Shown here one piece after another: positions 8,654 to 17,863 of a stretch of 64,000 nt of DNA. Positions within the stretch are counted from its first letter, which is position 1. Each line of letters opens with the position of its first letter. The position numbers and the translations under genes are program-made. Under the pieces are notes generated by a model. The model saw only the letters and a program-made list of their open reading frames with translations, did no database searches and was not told the origin of the DNA. The DNA is from Candidatus Thiodiazotropha sp. LNASS1 (GTDB taxonomy: Bacteria; Pseudomonadota; Gammaproteobacteria; Chromatiales; Chromatiaceae): assembly GCF_964212655.1 (NCBI RefSeq), contig NZ_OZ156465.1:3224001-3288000 (forward strand), written 5' to 3'.

Positions 8654-9868
8654 TTATTGCATGAACACTTCAGGCCGTATGCCGTAACTCTCAGCAGATT
8701 CCAGGCGCAGTATGCGATCCTTTTCGCCCTCCGGCTGGTTTGCCAGATCGAGTAGCCGGGGTGTGATAAAGCGGCGCTTGCGTAGGTCGTAAACCATGTT
8801 GACCAGGGGCTCCAATAGGCCTTCCTCGGGCGACTGGACCACGATAGCCAGGCGTTCGCTTTCCAACGCCACCACTGAGCCCACCGGATAGATGCCGACA
8901 CACTGAATAAAGTGCTGCACCAGCTTTGGATCGAAATGGGAACCGCTCCACTCCATCATGCGCTTCAGCACCACGCTTGGCAGTTGTCCCTTATGGTAGA
9001 CTCGATCGCTTGTAATGGCGTCGTAGACGTCCACTACGGCCGCCATTTTCCCGTACAAACCGGTCTCATCACCATGCAGTTTGCATGGATAGCCACTGCC
9101 GTCGATGCGTTCATGGTGCTGCGTCACGACTTCCAGCGCGGTGGCGGATATCGTTTCCACGCCGTCAACCAGGCTGTGGCCAAGATTCACATGTTCGCGT
9201 ATGACCGCGAACTCTTCATCGTTCAGACGCCCCGGTTTATTCAGGATCTTATCGGGAACACGCATTTTGCCGATATCGTGCAATAATCCACCAATGCCCA
9301 AATCCCGAATAATCGACTCTTCCAATCCAAGTTGTTTCGCAAATGCGATCAGCAATACCGACACACTCACAGAGTGCTCAAAGGTGTACTTGTCCATCTG
9401 ACGGAGGCGGGTCAATCCCAGCAGGGCGTCTTCGTTGCGGAATACCGACCCCATCATATGCTCCACGACCGGCGACACGCGTTCAGCATCGATCCTTTTA
9501 CCCAGCTTGATGTCCGCCATGATCCCCGTGATCACACGCTCGGCCTCTTGCTTGACCGCACAAGCCCGCTGCCGCTCCTCCGCCACCGAAATACGTTTCT
9601 GCCTGTCTTTCGGACATTTAACCTCTTTTTCAACCGTCTCTTCCGGCTGTGGATCCGAGGCCTGGGTTGCAATCCGCACATCGACGTCAAGACCCTTCTC
9701 CGTATCAATCAAAATTTGACTGAGTTTTACGCCACGCAATTTACGTACATCATCCATATCTTTGATGAGGAAGCTATTTCTTGCGAAAGGGTGATCCAGC
9801 CATGAGCAATCCAGTTTATGGACATACATGCCCGGTCTGATTTGTTGCGTGGTAATCTGTTTAATCAT
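8654..9868 (-). CDS. HD-GYP domain protein (probable cyclic-di-GMP phosphodiesterase)
   Basis: Protein of 404 residues with an N-terminal DUF3391-like region (about 1-130; begins MIKQITTQQIRPGMYVHKLDCSW) and a C-terminal HD-GYP domain (about 150-345). The metal-binding HD motif is LLHDIGKMRVPD and the GYP motif is HHERIDGSGYP, both intact. HD-GYP enzymes hydrolyse cyclic-di-GMP to linear pGpG or GMP and so favour motility over biofilm. Cytoplasmic; no membrane segment. It lies convergent to trpG and divergent from the Aer-like receptor gene, which may mean the two signalling genes share the 360-bp control region between them. Confidence 0.9.
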   Translation of the reverse strand: MIKQITTQQIRPGMYVHKLDCSWLDHPFARNSFLIKDMDDVRKLRGVKLSQILIDTEKGLDVDVRIATQASDPQPEETVEKEVKCPKDRQKRISVAEERQRACAVKQEAERVITGIMADIKLGKRIDAERVSPVVEHMMGSVFRNEDALLGLTRLRQMDKYTFEHSVSVSVLLIAFAKQLGLEESIIRDLGIGGLLHDIGKMRVPDKILNKPGRLNDEEFAVIREHVNLGHSLVDGVETISATALEVVTQHHERIDGSGYPCKLHGDETGLYGKMAAVVDVYDAITSDRVYHKGQLPSVVLKRMMEWSGSHFDPKLVQHFIQCVGIYPVGSVVALESERLAIVVQSPEEGLLEPLVNMVYDLRKRRFITPRLLDLANQPEGEKDRILRLESAESYGIRPEVFMQ

Positions 9869-10229
9869 TTCACTGGAGTAGTACCATAAAAACAGTGGTA
9901 TTGTCGCAATGGTTGTTGTCGGCTAATTTGAACTTTGCTTGAGTTATAAAATGTTAAATAGAAGGAGCATTCCGATTTGTAATGCGTGCATTTTATGTTG
10001 TTCTTTATAAATAGGATTTTTATCGTACTTTTTGCGATAGGCAGCGGTAGAGACTGCCGACCAATTACCCGATATGCGAATAAAACGGCATCTGTCGTGC
10101 ATGACCCGATTGTTACAGATCAGGAAAATAGTGACTATTTACCCTCGATGTGTCAGAAGGTCCTTCAGTTAAAGTCTATCCGGCCGATACACGTTGTAGT
10201 TCAATCTGTCTTTAAAGGCACCTACCGCG
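9869..10229. other. Divergent intergenic region between HD-GYP and receptor genes
   Basis: About 360 bases, AT-rich near 9870-10030. It should contain the promoters of both divergent genes. A GCCGATAC sequence at 10183-10190 resembles a flagellar sigma-28 -10 element, but the nearest TAAA (10170-10173) is too close for the usual spacing, so I do not call a promoter. Open frames here are short and overlap the real receptor start. I see no RNA gene. Confidence 0.4.
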
Positions 10230-11801
10230 ATGAAAATCAATCTACCGATCAAGGATCAGGAATCCTCGGTAGCATCGGACGCTGAACTCATATCGACCAC
10301 TGACCTTAAAGGTATCATCACTCAGGCCAATCAGGCCTTTGTTGACATCAGTCAGTACTCCCGGGATGAACTGCTGAATACCAACCACAATATCGTTCGC
10401 CACCCGGATATGCCGCCAGAGGCCTTCGCCGATCTATGGGAGACGCTGAAGCGGGATGAGTCCTGGATGGGGATTGTGAAAAACCGCAGCAAGGATGGCG
10501 GCTATTACTGGGTGGACGCCTATGTGACGTCGGTGTATGAGGGTGAGGCCAAGGTGGGTTACCAGTCGGTACGTGTCGCTCCCAGCCGTGAACGGGTGGC
10601 ACGGGCGGAGAAACTCTATACATCCCTGCGCAAAGGCCGCATACCCTTCGTGCTGCGTTTTCGGCCCGGCAGCACACTGCGTCAGTTTTTCTGGCTGGCG
10701 TTGATCTTCAGCCTGCCGATGGCGCTCTTCTCGTTATTGGGTGGCTGGTCATGGTTGCCACAGCTGTTGGGTTGGATGGGCGGCATAGTGATCAGCTATG
10801 GCGTGGCATCAATTGCGACCCGCGAAGTGAGACAATCGGCGGCGCGGGCCAGGCAACTGGTGAATAACCCGATCATGCAGTATGTCTATACGGGCAATAT
10901 GAGCGATGTCGGTGCAGTGGAGTTGGCGGGAGTGATGGTGCAGGCGGGATTGAGGACCGTGCTCGGACGCCTGGATGAAACCGCGAAACAGTTGGCGTCT
11001 GATGCCTGTAAATCGGCGGAAACCGTTGCTGAAGTCGGTAATGAGATCTGTCGACAGCGCTCCACACTCGAGCAGATGGCCACCGCTTCGGAGGAGATGT
11101 CCCATTCCATCGTCGAGGTGGCCAAAACGGCAGAGAGCGCGGCCGATACTACCAGAAAATCGAATGATGCGGCCACCGCCGGAAGGTCGGTCGTCGGGGA
11201 AGCCATGGATATGATCAACAGCATGGCCGGCGAGGTCGAGACGGCGGCTGAGACGATCCGGACCCTGGAATCGGAGAGTGACGCGATAGGCAAGATACTC
11301 GACGTGATCAGGGAGATAGCCGAACAGACCAATCTGTTGGCGCTGAACGCGGCCATCGAAGCGGCAAGGGCCGGTGTACATGGCCGAGGCTTCGCGGTGG
11401 TGGCGGATGAGGTCAGAACCCTGGCGGACCGCACCCAACGATCGACGGAAGAGATCAATCAGATGATCGAAAAACTGCAGCGACGGGCCCATGAGGCGGG
11501 CCGGGTGATGGATGAGGGCAGCAACCAGGCGCGGGTCGGTATCGATCAGTCGAGCAAGGTTGTCGATGTGTTGAATGAGATCACGGGGATGATTACCGAA
11601 ATCAGCGACCTCAACCAGATGGTGGCCACCGCCGCCAATCAACAGAGCATCGTCGCCCAGGACATCAGCGGTAACATCCACTCAGTGGGAGATGCTGCAC
11701 AGACCAATGCCCGTAGCGCGGAGGCCATGACCGAACTCTCCAAGGATCTTGCCGGGCTGGCTGAGAACATGCGCTCCGTGGTTCGCGGCTTTAGGATCTG
11801 A
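10230..11801 (+). CDS. Aer-like PAS-domain chemoreceptor
   Basis: Methyl-accepting chemotaxis-type protein of 523 residues with Aer architecture: an N-terminal PAS domain (about 10-115; [19 protein letters not shown] and [14 protein letters not shown] are typical), a hydrophobic membrane segment (about 150-195), a short HAMP-like linker and a long helical signalling domain. The signalling tip ([18 protein letters not shown]) is highly conserved and would contact CheA/CheW. E. coli Aer binds FAD in the PAS domain and senses redox or energy state; FAD binding here is inferred from the family. No periplasmic domain is present. The ATG at 10230 is preceded by AAAGG. Confidence 0.9.
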   Translation: MKINLPIKDQESSVASDAELISTTDLKGIITQANQAFVDISQYSRDELLNTNHNIVRHPDMPPEAFADLWETLKRDESWMGIVKNRSKDGGYYWVDAYVTSVYEGEAKVGYQSVRVAPSRERVARAEKLYTSLRKGRIPFVLRFRPGSTLRQFFWLALIFSLPMALFSLLGGWSWLPQLLGWMGGIVISYGVASIATREVRQSAARARQLVNNPIMQYVYTGNMSDVGAVELAGVMVQAGLRTVLGRLDETAKQLASDACKSAETVAEVGNEICRQRSTLEQMATASEEMSHSIVEVAKTAESAADTTRKSNDAATAGRSVVGEAMDMINSMAGEVETAAETIRTLESESDAIGKILDVIREIAEQTNLLALNAAIEAARAGVHGRGFAVVADEVRTLADRTQRSTEEINQMIEKLQRRAHEAGRVMDEGSNQARVGIDQSSKVVDVLNEITGMITEISDLNQMVATAANQQSIVAQDISGNIHSVGDAAQTNARSAEAMTELSKDLAGLAENMRSVVRGFRI

Positions 11802-12314
11802 GCGCTCAACAAAGCCGAAATTTACACAAGAAAGCTATTAAGCGATGTAAGCTCATGTGATGTCTTGTGAAAGCAGACGAGGATCAGGCATTATTCAGAA
11901 ACCTGATATCCGGTAGGCCTCAATGAGCCTGAAGCAGAACCCGGTATAATGTTCGAAACTGCTCTCAATATTCTGACTCAATATAGAGCCAACGCTTGGG
12001 ATCAATCTATAACCGCTCGCGTAAAGTCGCTGGATTATCGCCAACAAATCCTCACTTGTCCTCCAGCACCTGTCCGATCATCAAGTTGAATGCAATGTAA
12101 GGGTTACCTCGCGCGGCATGCGTTGCCGGCATTGGGTTGTTCTCTGAATGTTGCCTCATTAAATTTATAAAAAGTACATTCTGGGCGGGCGCCTTAATTA
12201 TCTCTTTGGTGATTGTATTGAGGTGGATTATCAACAAGGCTATCGATTTCATTAAAGTCGAAATCCTATTAAAATGCCTTGGTTCCGGATAACAGGCCCT
12301 AGAGGAGACGATCC
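11802..12314. other. Gene-poor region upstream of trpD
   Basis: About 510 bases with no convincing gene. A 93-codon minus-strand frame (12052-12333) overlaps the trpD start and has no recognisable product. Its last part and the sequence beyond its stop look faintly protein-like but are broken by stops, so a long-decayed gene is possible. The trpD promoter should be within the AT-rich part 12130-12290. I identify no leader peptide rich in tryptophan here, in contrast to trpE. Confidence 0.35.
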
Positions 12315-13337
12315 GTGGAAATGCAGCAAGCAATAAAAAAAGTGCTGGCCCGCCAGGACCTCGCCGCCGATGAGATGACTGCCGTGATGCGCAACATCAT
12401 GACCGGTAATGCCACCCCGGCCCAGATCGGAGGATTTCTTGTCGGCCTGCGCATGAAAGAGGAGACTGTCAGCGAAATCGCCGCTGCCGCTTCGGTGATG
12501 CGTGAGCTGGCCTCCGGTGTCTCCATTGCTGATCTTTCGAATACGGTAGATATCGTCGGTACGGGCGGTGACGCTTCGGGCACCTTCAATGTCTCGACGG
12601 CCTGCATGTTTGTTGCCGCGGCCGCCGGCTGTCATGTGGCAAAACATGGAAACCGTTCGGTCTCTTCCAAGTCGGGCAGCGCCGATGCGCTTGAGGCCGC
12701 AGGCGTCAGGCTCGACCTGTCGCCCCAACAGGTGGAACAGTGCGTGCGTGAAGTGGGGGTTGGCTTCATGTTCGCCCCCGGCCATCACAGCGCGATGAAG
12801 CACGCCATCGGTCCGCGCAAGGAGATGGGTGTGCGCACCATCTTCAATGTACTGGGACCACTCACCAATCCCGCGGGGGTACCGAATCAGCTGCTTGGCG
12901 TTTTCGACAGCGACTTGCTTGAACCCCTGGCGGAGGTGTTACAGCGACTGGGAAGTCGGCATGTCATGGTGGTTCACTCCCATGACGGCCTGGATGAGAT
13001 CAGTATCGGGGATGTCACCGATGTGGCGGAGTTGAAAGATGGCCAGATCAGGCGTTTTACCATCCAACCCGAGCAATTCGGTCTGCAGCGCAGTTCGCTG
13101 GATGCCATTCGGGTCACCGACGCTGCGGGGAGCCTGGCCATGATCCGCGGGGTGCTGGAAGACAGCCCCGGACCGGCGCGGGATATCGTGGTGTTCAATG
13201 CCGGGGCCGCTATCTATACCGCCGGCCTGGCTGAGAATCTGCAAGCGGGTATCGAGAAGGCCAATCACGCCATTACCAGCGGTGAGGCCCGCAACCGTCT
13301 CGATCGCCTGGTGGTACTGACCCAGAGCTTTGAGTGA
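12315..13337 (+). CDS. trpD: Anthranilate phosphoribosyltransferase
   Basis: Transfers phosphoribose from PRPP to anthranilate, the second step of tryptophan synthesis. The 340-residue length and motifs fit: DIVGTGGD for PRPP and phosphate binding, [25 protein letters not shown], and [23 protein letters not shown] choose GTG at 12315 since GAGGAG lies seven bases before it; the ATG at 12321 would be 13 bases away. trpC follows with its first codons overlapping the stop. This trpDC pair sits 3.8 kb from trpEG. Confidence 0.95.
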   Translation: MEMQQAIKKVLARQDLAADEMTAVMRNIMTGNATPAQIGGFLVGLRMKEETVSEIAAAASVMRELASGVSIADLSNTVDIVGTGGDASGTFNVSTACMFVAAAAGCHVAKHGNRSVSSKSGSADALEAAGVRLDLSPQQVEQCVREVGVGFMFAPGHHSAMKHAIGPRKEMGVRTIFNVLGPLTNPAGVPNQLLGVFDSDLLEPLAEVLQRLGSRHVMVVHSHDGLDEISIGDVTDVAELKDGQIRRFTIQPEQFGLQRSSLDAIRVTDAAGSLAMIRGVLEDSPGPARDIVVFNAGAAIYTAGLAENLQAGIEKANHAITSGEARNRLDRLVVLTQSFE

Positions 13338-13339
13338 TC

Positions 13340-14137
13340 ATGACCGGCACTCCCGATATTCTGTTGAAGATCACCCGGCGCAAACGGCAGGAGATCAGTG
13401 AAAGGGCATCGCTACGATCCATCGCCGAGCTGGAGACGCAGCTATCTCAGGCTACTGAACCGCGCGGCTTTGCGGATGCGATTGTAGGCAAACTGGCGGC
13501 AGGCGAGTCGGGTGTGATCGCCGAGATCAAGAAGGCGTCACCCAGCAAGGGTGTGTTGAGAGAGTATTTTGAGCCTGCGCAGATCGCTCAGAGCTATGCT
13601 CAAGGCGGGGCTGCCTGCCTCTCTGTATTGACCGACATCGACTTCTTTCAAGGTAGCGATCAATATCTGCAACAGGCGCGGGCCGCCTGCAATCTGCCTG
13701 TTATCCGTAAGGATTTTATTATCGATCCCTATCAGGTCTATGAGGCGAGGGCGATCGGTGCAGACTGTATTCTATTGATCGCCGCCTGTCTCGATGACCG
13801 GCAGCTCAACGGATTGAATGATCTGGCCCACCAGTTGGGCATGGATGTCTTGATCGAGGTCCATGATGGCGAGGAGTTGCAGCGGGCCTTGCGGGTGGAC
13901 AACCGTCTGATCGGCATCAACAACCGCAATCTTCGGACCTTCGATGTCAGTCTCGACACCACTTTGGCGCTGCTGCCCATGCTTCCACCCGACAGGATCG
14001 TGGTGACAGAGAGTGGCATTCTGACAGTCGAGGATGTTGCCCTGATGCGCAGCCATCAGGTAAACGCCTTTCTGGTGGGCGAGGCCTTAATGCGGGCCGA
14101 AGATCCGGGGGCGAAGCTGGCTCAACTCTTTGCCTGA
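13340..14137 (+). CDS. trpC: Indole-3-glycerol phosphate synthase
   Basis: TIM-barrel enzyme that closes the indole ring from CdRP, the fourth step in tryptophan synthesis. It is monofunctional: 265 residues without a TrpF domain. Signatures include the N-terminal [19 protein letters not shown] helix, [12 protein letters not shown] with the catalytic lysine, [31 protein letters not shown] and VTESGI. A GTG at 13334 overlaps the trpD stop (GTGA), but the ATG at 13340 gives the usual N-terminus. The stop shares one base with the start of the next gene, so trpD, trpC and the WYL regulator are probably cotranscribed. Confidence 0.95.
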   Translation: MTGTPDILLKITRRKRQEISERASLRSIAELETQLSQATEPRGFADAIVGKLAAGESGVIAEIKKASPSKGVLREYFEPAQIAQSYAQGGAACLSVLTDIDFFQGSDQYLQQARAACNLPVIRKDFIIDPYQVYEARAIGADCILLIAACLDDRQLNGLNDLAHQLGMDVLIEVHDGEELQRALRVDNRLIGINNRNLRTFDVSLDTTLALLPMLPPDRIVVTESGILTVEDVALMRSHQVNAFLVGEALMRAEDPGAKLAQLFA

Positions 14138-14826
14138 TGCGTCGCGCCGACCGCCTCTTTCGCATCAGCCAGGAGCTGGATACGAAATGCTATCTTACCG
14201 CCCGGGAGCTAGCCCGCATGCTCGAGGTATCACAACGTACCATCTATCGCGATATCGATGCCCTGTCGGCGTCCGGTGTCCCCATCGAGGGCACGGCAGG
14301 TGCCGGCTATCGCCTATGCGAGGGATTTCGCTTGCCGCCCTTGATGTTCGATGACGAGGAGCTGAGTGCCCTGTTGCTCGGTATCCGTATGGCGCAGGCC
14401 TGGTCGGATCGTGATCTGGCCGGGGCGGCGGCTCGGGTGCGACGCAAGATTGAAAGAATAGTACCGCAACGGTTGCGTCCGGTGCTCGAAGATGAGGCCA
14501 TGCTGGTGCCAGACATACATCTGTCCGAAAGGGTGCGTGAGCATGTCGCGATATTGCGCCAGGCCATTGCTGTTAAATGCAAAGTAAAGATGGGATACCA
14601 AAGGGTGGATGGTGTTAAATCCGAACGTATTGTCTGGCCCCTTTGTCTCTTCTACTGGGGTGAGAAATGGACCTTGGGTGCCTGGTGTGAGCTGCGTGGT
14701 GCGTTTCGCCATTTTCGACTCGACCGGATAGATGACATTTTACAGACGGGTACCCGTTTTAACCCCGAGGAGAGACGCACACTGAACGATTTTCTCCTGG
14801 TCGTGGGTGCCACCGCTGATGCCTGA
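14137..14826 (+). CDS. HTH-WYL transcriptional regulator (YafY/DeoR-like)
   Basis: DNA-binding regulator of 229 residues. The N-terminal winged helix (about 1-60; LTARELARMLEVSQRTIYRDIDALSASG) is followed by a linker and a WYL-type ligand domain (about 130-220) in which the name-giving motif is replaced by FYWGEKWTLGAWCEL, the usual position of the W-Y-L segment. WYL domains bind small ligands or nucleic acids. The start overlaps the trpC stop by one base, suggesting translational coupling, though a role in tryptophan control is not shown. Its target could be local: a perfect palindrome occurs 490 bases downstream before the VOC-tag genes. Confidence 0.88.
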   Translation: MRRADRLFRISQELDTKCYLTARELARMLEVSQRTIYRDIDALSASGVPIEGTAGAGYRLCEGFRLPPLMFDDEELSALLLGIRMAQAWSDRDLAGAAARVRRKIERIVPQRLRPVLEDEAMLVPDIHLSERVREHVAILRQAIAVKCKVKMGYQRVDGVKSERIVWPLCLFYWGEKWTLGAWCELRGAFRHFRLDRIDDILQTGTRFNPEERRTLNDFLLVVGATADA

Positions 14827-14914
14827 GTGCGGCTCCGGGAACACTCAGGCCACGGGAAGACCGCCAAGACCTGGGCGCGGCGGGTAAAGCCGGCTCAGGA
14901 GACCTTCCCGCCGG

Positions 14915-15202
14915 TTACCGCTTACGCCGTTTAACGGCTTTCAATCTATCTTCCAAATCATCGATAACAGATTCGGCCGATTTCTCCCTTTTCTTCTGTT
15001 TGACGGTTTTATCCAGTGTAGAGACTGCCTCATCTCTGTTGTCGATCGCCATATGGCTGTCAGCCAGTTGCTCGATCCGCCGCAATAGAGAGACTGGGAT
15101 GCCTCCTGGCATGTCATCAGGTGGACAAGCGCTTCGCTGTTTGTCATCTATCCGGTTGCAACATATGTATAGTTTCTGCTTGGTGTCCTGATGACATGAC
15201 AT
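14915..15202 (-). CDS. Small basic hypothetical ORF, doubtful
   Basis: A 95-codon open frame with no recognised family. Its C-terminal half is highly charged and could form a helix (VIDDLEDRLKAVKRRKR); the N-terminal half, which contains three cysteines and low-complexity composition, looks non-coding. A shorter start at the internal Met of MPGGIPVSLLRRIEQL would give 65 residues, but its GGAGG sequence lies inside the frame. I list it because the rest of the region has no other candidate gene. It may equally be a chance open frame. Confidence 0.25.
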   Translation of the reverse strand: MSCHQDTKQKLYICCNRIDDKQRSACPPDDMPGGIPVSLLRRIEQLADSHMAIDNRDEAVSTLDKTVKQKKREKSAESVIDDLEDRLKAVKRRKR

Positions 15203-15313
15203 GGTTTGTTATAGTTAGGTCCAAGCCAGTCACCTTTGTCAGCGCCCAACTATGAATAATCACTAACCGGTGATAAACAATTCACCGAACTGAAGAGCGG
15301 ATGGTATGGGCAA

Positions 15314-15335
15314 TACTGACACAATGGTGTCAGTA
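15314..15335. promoter_or_regulatory. Perfect palindrome, probable operator of VOC-tag genes
   Basis: TACTGACAC at 15314-15322 and GTGTCAGTA at 15327-15335 are exact reverse complements separated by AATG. The site lies 55 bases before the VOC start codon, the usual place of an operator overlapping a promoter. Its 22-base span fits one face of a dimeric helix-turn-helix regulator. The binding protein is unknown; the nearby WYL regulator and Crp are candidates by position only, and the sequence does not match the Crp consensus TGTGA/TCACA with its six-base spacer. Confidence 0.5.
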
Positions 15336-15389
15336 GCCGTGGAGTAACATGGTTTCACTGGACAACCACCGACCGGGAGTAGTGTGACT

Positions 15390-15809
15390 ATGGAACCAAG
15401 AATCAATCTCATCACTCTGGGGGTAAAGGCCCTGAAACAATCCATCGGGTTCTATGAGGCCCTCGGTTTAACACGCTTCGATTTTGACAGCCAAGAGGTT
15501 GCCTTTTTTCAGCTGCAGGGTAGTTGGTTGGCGCTCTATCCGAAACAGGCCCTGGCGGATGATGCCAATGTTTCCGGCCAGGGTTCCGGTTTTCCCGGTT
15601 TCACCCTGGCGCACAATGTAACCAGCCGGGAGGCGGTGGATAGGGTAATGTCAGAGGCATTGAGCGTCGGTGCGCGGTTGGTGAAACCGGCCCAGGAGAC
15701 CTTTTGGGGCGGATACTCCGGTTACTTTGCCGATCCGGACGGTTTCCTGTGGGAAGTGGCCTATGTGCCCCACTTCTGGATAGGACCTGATGCCGGAGAA
15801 GAGGAATGA
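15390..15809 (+). CDS. VOC-fold (glyoxalase-like) protein
   Basis: Small protein of 139 residues of the vicinal-oxygen-chelate superfamily, with two beta-alpha-beta-beta-beta modules (MEPRINLITLGVKALKQSIGFYEALG and the later GYSGYFADPDGFLWEVAYVP). The final Glu in LWEVA stands where VOC proteins place a metal ligand. The substrate is unknown. ATG at 15390 is chosen because GGGAG lies ten bases upstream; a GTG at 15384 is in frame but too near. Its stop overlaps the tag start (ATGA), so the two are cotranscribed. Confidence 0.8.
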   Translation: MEPRINLITLGVKALKQSIGFYEALGLTRFDFDSQEVAFFQLQGSWLALYPKQALADDANVSGQGSGFPGFTLAHNVTSREAVDRVMSEALSVGARLVKPAQETFWGGYSGYFADPDGFLWEVAYVPHFWIGPDAGEEE

Positions 15810-16384
15810 GTGGCGATAAACGGTGTCCATGGTGTCTGGGGAATGAAGAATATATGCAATATCACGATGTGGAGTGGGGTGTCCCCTCCCATGATCCGCG
15901 CCACCTTTTCGAAATGCTTGTTTTGGAGGGGGCCCAGGCCGGCCTCTCCTGGTTGACCATCCTGCGTAAGCGTGAGGGCTATCGTCGCGCCTTTCATGAT
16001 TTTGACGTGGAGCGGATTGCTCGCTATGACGACGGAGACGTGGCGAGGTTACTCGCTGATCCAGGTATCGTGCGTAACCGGCTCAAAGTGGCTTCGACGA
16101 TCGATAATGCCAGAGCCGTGTTGGAACTGGAGTCGGGGGAGGGATTGGCCAGGCTGCTCTGGTCATTCGTGGATGGTGAGCCGATCCACAACCACTGGCG
16201 CAGCCTGCAGCAGGTGCCGGCTTCCACACCTCTATCCGATACGATGAGTAAGGAGCTCAAACGACGCGGATTTCGCTTTGTCGGCAGCACGATCTGCTAT
16301 GCCTTTATGCAGGCAGTGGGGATGGTGAACGATCATCTGCTCAGTTGTCCGCGACATCGGACTGTCGCCGGAAATGCTGAATGA
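15806..16384 (+). CDS. tag: DNA-3-methyladenine glycosylase I
   Basis: Base-excision repair enzyme removing 3-methyladenine from alkylated DNA. The 192-residue sequence keeps the helix-hairpin-helix-fold family pattern: zinc ligands C7, H20 (YHDVEWG), and the H and C of NDHLLSC near the C-terminus; E41 in LEGAQAGLSWLTIL is the expected base-specific residue. FVGSTICYAFMQAVG is also typical. It overlaps the VOC gene by four bases. Co-transcription with a glyoxalase-like protein may link it to electrophile stress, an inference. Confidence 0.95.
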   Translation: MSGDKRCPWCLGNEEYMQYHDVEWGVPSHDPRHLFEMLVLEGAQAGLSWLTILRKREGYRRAFHDFDVERIARYDDGDVARLLADPGIVRNRLKVASTIDNARAVLELESGEGLARLLWSFVDGEPIHNHWRSLQQVPASTPLSDTMSKELKRRGFRFVGSTICYAFMQAVGMVNDHLLSCPRHRTVAGNAE

Positions 16385-16468
16385 GGCGCGCGGGTCGGGA
16401 TTGGTATGCGGCATCCGCCGCCCCGGCAGCGGGTACTTGGGCAGCCGGGGGATTTGTGGAACCCGTGT

Positions 16469-17122
16469 TCAGCGGGTGCCGAAGACGACGATGGTCTTGC
16501 CCTTTACGCTGATCAGCCCCTGCTCTTCCAGGTTCTTCAGTACCCTGCCTGCCATCTCACGGGAACAGCCGACAATACGGCCGATCTCCTGACGGGTAAT
16601 ACGGATCTGCATACCGTCGGGATGGGTCATAGCGTCCGGCTCCTTGCACAGATCGAGCAGCGTTCTGGCGATACGACCGGTCACATCGAAAAAGGCCAGA
16701 TGCCCGACCTTGTTGCTGGTCTGATTGAGACGCTGTGACAGCTGCGCCCCCATGGCATACAGGATGTCTTTGGTATAATCCTTGAGATCGTGGTTGAAGA
16801 GCTGTTCCAGTCGCTGATAGCTGATCTCCGCTATCTGACAGGATGTTCGCGTGCGAACCATCACACTACGCTTGGGTTCGGGGATGAAAAGACCCATCTC
16901 GCCGACAAATTGTCCTTTGTTGAGGTAGGTGAGGATAATCTCCCGACCGTCTTCATCTTCGATGTAGACAGCTACCGAGCCTTCCGTGATGTAATAGAGG
17001 ATATCCGCCGGATCACCGATATGAATAATCTCGGTATTCTTGGGGTAACGTCGGCGATGACAAAAGGAGAGGAATCGCTGAAGATACTCAGGTTCCTGCG
17101 GTGGCGGTTTTATGATCGTCAT
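16469..17122 (-). CDS. crp: cAMP receptor protein (Crp/Vfr type)
   Basis: Global transcription regulator of 217 residues. The N-terminal cyclic-nucleotide domain (about 15-120) carries the phosphate-binding GEMGLF and RSVMVR motifs with the arginine that contacts cAMP, and NQTSNKVG includes the Thr-Ser pair of the C-helix. The C-terminal winged helix ([22 protein letters not shown]) is nearly that of E. coli Crp, so recognition of TGTGA-N6-TCACA sites is expected. It lacks the cysteines of Fnr. As in E. coli, where yhfA lies next to crp, an osmC-like gene is divergent from it. Confidence 0.93.
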   Translation of the reverse strand: MTIIKPPPQEPEYLQRFLSFCHRRRYPKNTEIIHIGDPADILYYITEGSVAVYIEDEDGREIILTYLNKGQFVGEMGLFIPEPKRSVMVRTRTSCQIAEISYQRLEQLFNHDLKDYTKDILYAMGAQLSQRLNQTSNKVGHLAFFDVTGRIARTLLDLCKEPDAMTHPDGMQIRITRQEIGRIVGCSREMAGRVLKNLEEQGLISVKGKTIVVFGTR

Positions 17123-17443
17123 GATCTTGGGACTCTTAGCTGTTGTGGGGAGAGATCAGCCTGCAGAATGATCCAGCTATCTGCCTGTCGGCAGGTTCAG
17201 GTGATCTTCATCGCAGTAAAATCTGAGCCCTCTTCCGTAGTTTTATTGTCGTCGTCTCTAAAAAGAGTTTAGGATCTAGTTTAGCAACCCTTTTCAACTT
17301 GTCGAATGTACAACCTTCAGTATATTCAATAGACGCATAGTTTAACAAAAACAATAGTTCATTAATTTAACGCAATTCATACTAATCATCTATCCCCGGT
17401 GTCACATCTTCGCTGGCTTCGGGGTGGATAACTGGAGCAGCTG
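17123..17443. other. Divergent crp / osmC control region
   Basis: About 320 bases, strongly AT-rich from 17220 to 17400. A possible sigma-70 promoter for the osmC side is TTGTCG and TATATT with 16 bases between (about 17299-17326). I looked for a Crp box of the TGTGA-N6-TCACA form and found only isolated half-sites, so autoregulation cannot be claimed. No gene fits here. Confidence 0.4.
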
Positions 17444-17863
17444 ATGAAAGCACGGGTCGTATGGGTGGAGGATTCTGTGATGATGGGGGAGTCCGGGAGT
17501 GGTCATGGGATTGTGATGGACGGTCCGCCAGAGCATGGTGGCCGCAATCTGGGCGTCAGGCCGATGGAAATGCTGCTGCTTGGCATGGGGGGGTGTACCG
17601 AATTCGATGTGTTGTCGATTTTACGTAAATCCCGCCAACAGGTGACCCGTTGCGTGGTGGAGCTCGAAGCAGAGCGGGCACAGCAGGATCCCAAGGTATT
17701 CACCCGAATCCATGCCCATTTCATCGTTTCCGGCAAGGGACTTAGCGAAAAACACGTGGCCCGCGCCATCTCGCTAAGTGCTGAGAAATACTGTTCCGCA
17801 TCCCTGATGCTTGGAAAGAGCGCTGAGATCACCCACGACTATGAGATCCGCGATGAGCAATGA
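17444..17863 (+). CDS. OsmC family peroxiredoxin-like protein (YhfA type)
   Basis: A 139-residue OsmC/Ohr-fold protein. The two conserved cysteines are present: C51 in GMGGCTEFDV and C117 in SAEKYCSAS, the pair used by OsmC/Ohr enzymes to reduce organic hydroperoxides. The motif order and position beside crp fit the YhfA subgroup, whose substrate is not established. Start ATG at 17444 follows TGGAGCAG. The next gene begins inside its last codons, suggesting coupled translation. Confidence 0.88.
   Translation: MKARVVWVEDSVMMGESGSGHGIVMDGPPEHGGRNLGVRPMEMLLLGMGGCTEFDVLSILRKSRQQVTRCVVELEAERAQQDPKVFTRIHAHFIVSGKGLSEKHVARAISLSAEKYCSASLMLGKSAEITHDYEIRDEQ

Larger units (their letters stand above)
14827..15389. 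other. Intergenic region between WYL regulator and VOC gene
   Basis: About 560 bases. It contains the doubtful minus-strand frame at 14915-15202, a G+C-rich stretch with short inverted segments just after the WYL stop, and a perfect palindrome at 15314-15335. No tRNA, mobile element or obvious U-tailed terminator is visible. Confidence 0.4.

Noticed and set aside
10170-10190. Possible flagellar sigma-28 promoter (TAAAGTCT and GCCGATAC) before the Aer-like gene
   Set aside because: Only nine bases separate TAAA from GCCGATAC, where about 15 are needed.
9986-10285. 99-codon plus-strand open frame
   Set aside because: It overlaps the true start of the Aer-like gene in another frame and has no family resemblance.
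12052-12333. 93-codon minus-strand open frame upstream of trpD
   Set aside because: It overlaps the trpD start, has no recognised product and no good ribosome site.
17123-17443. Crp autoregulatory box
   Set aside because: Only isolated TGTGA or TCACA half-sites; no pair with six-base spacing.
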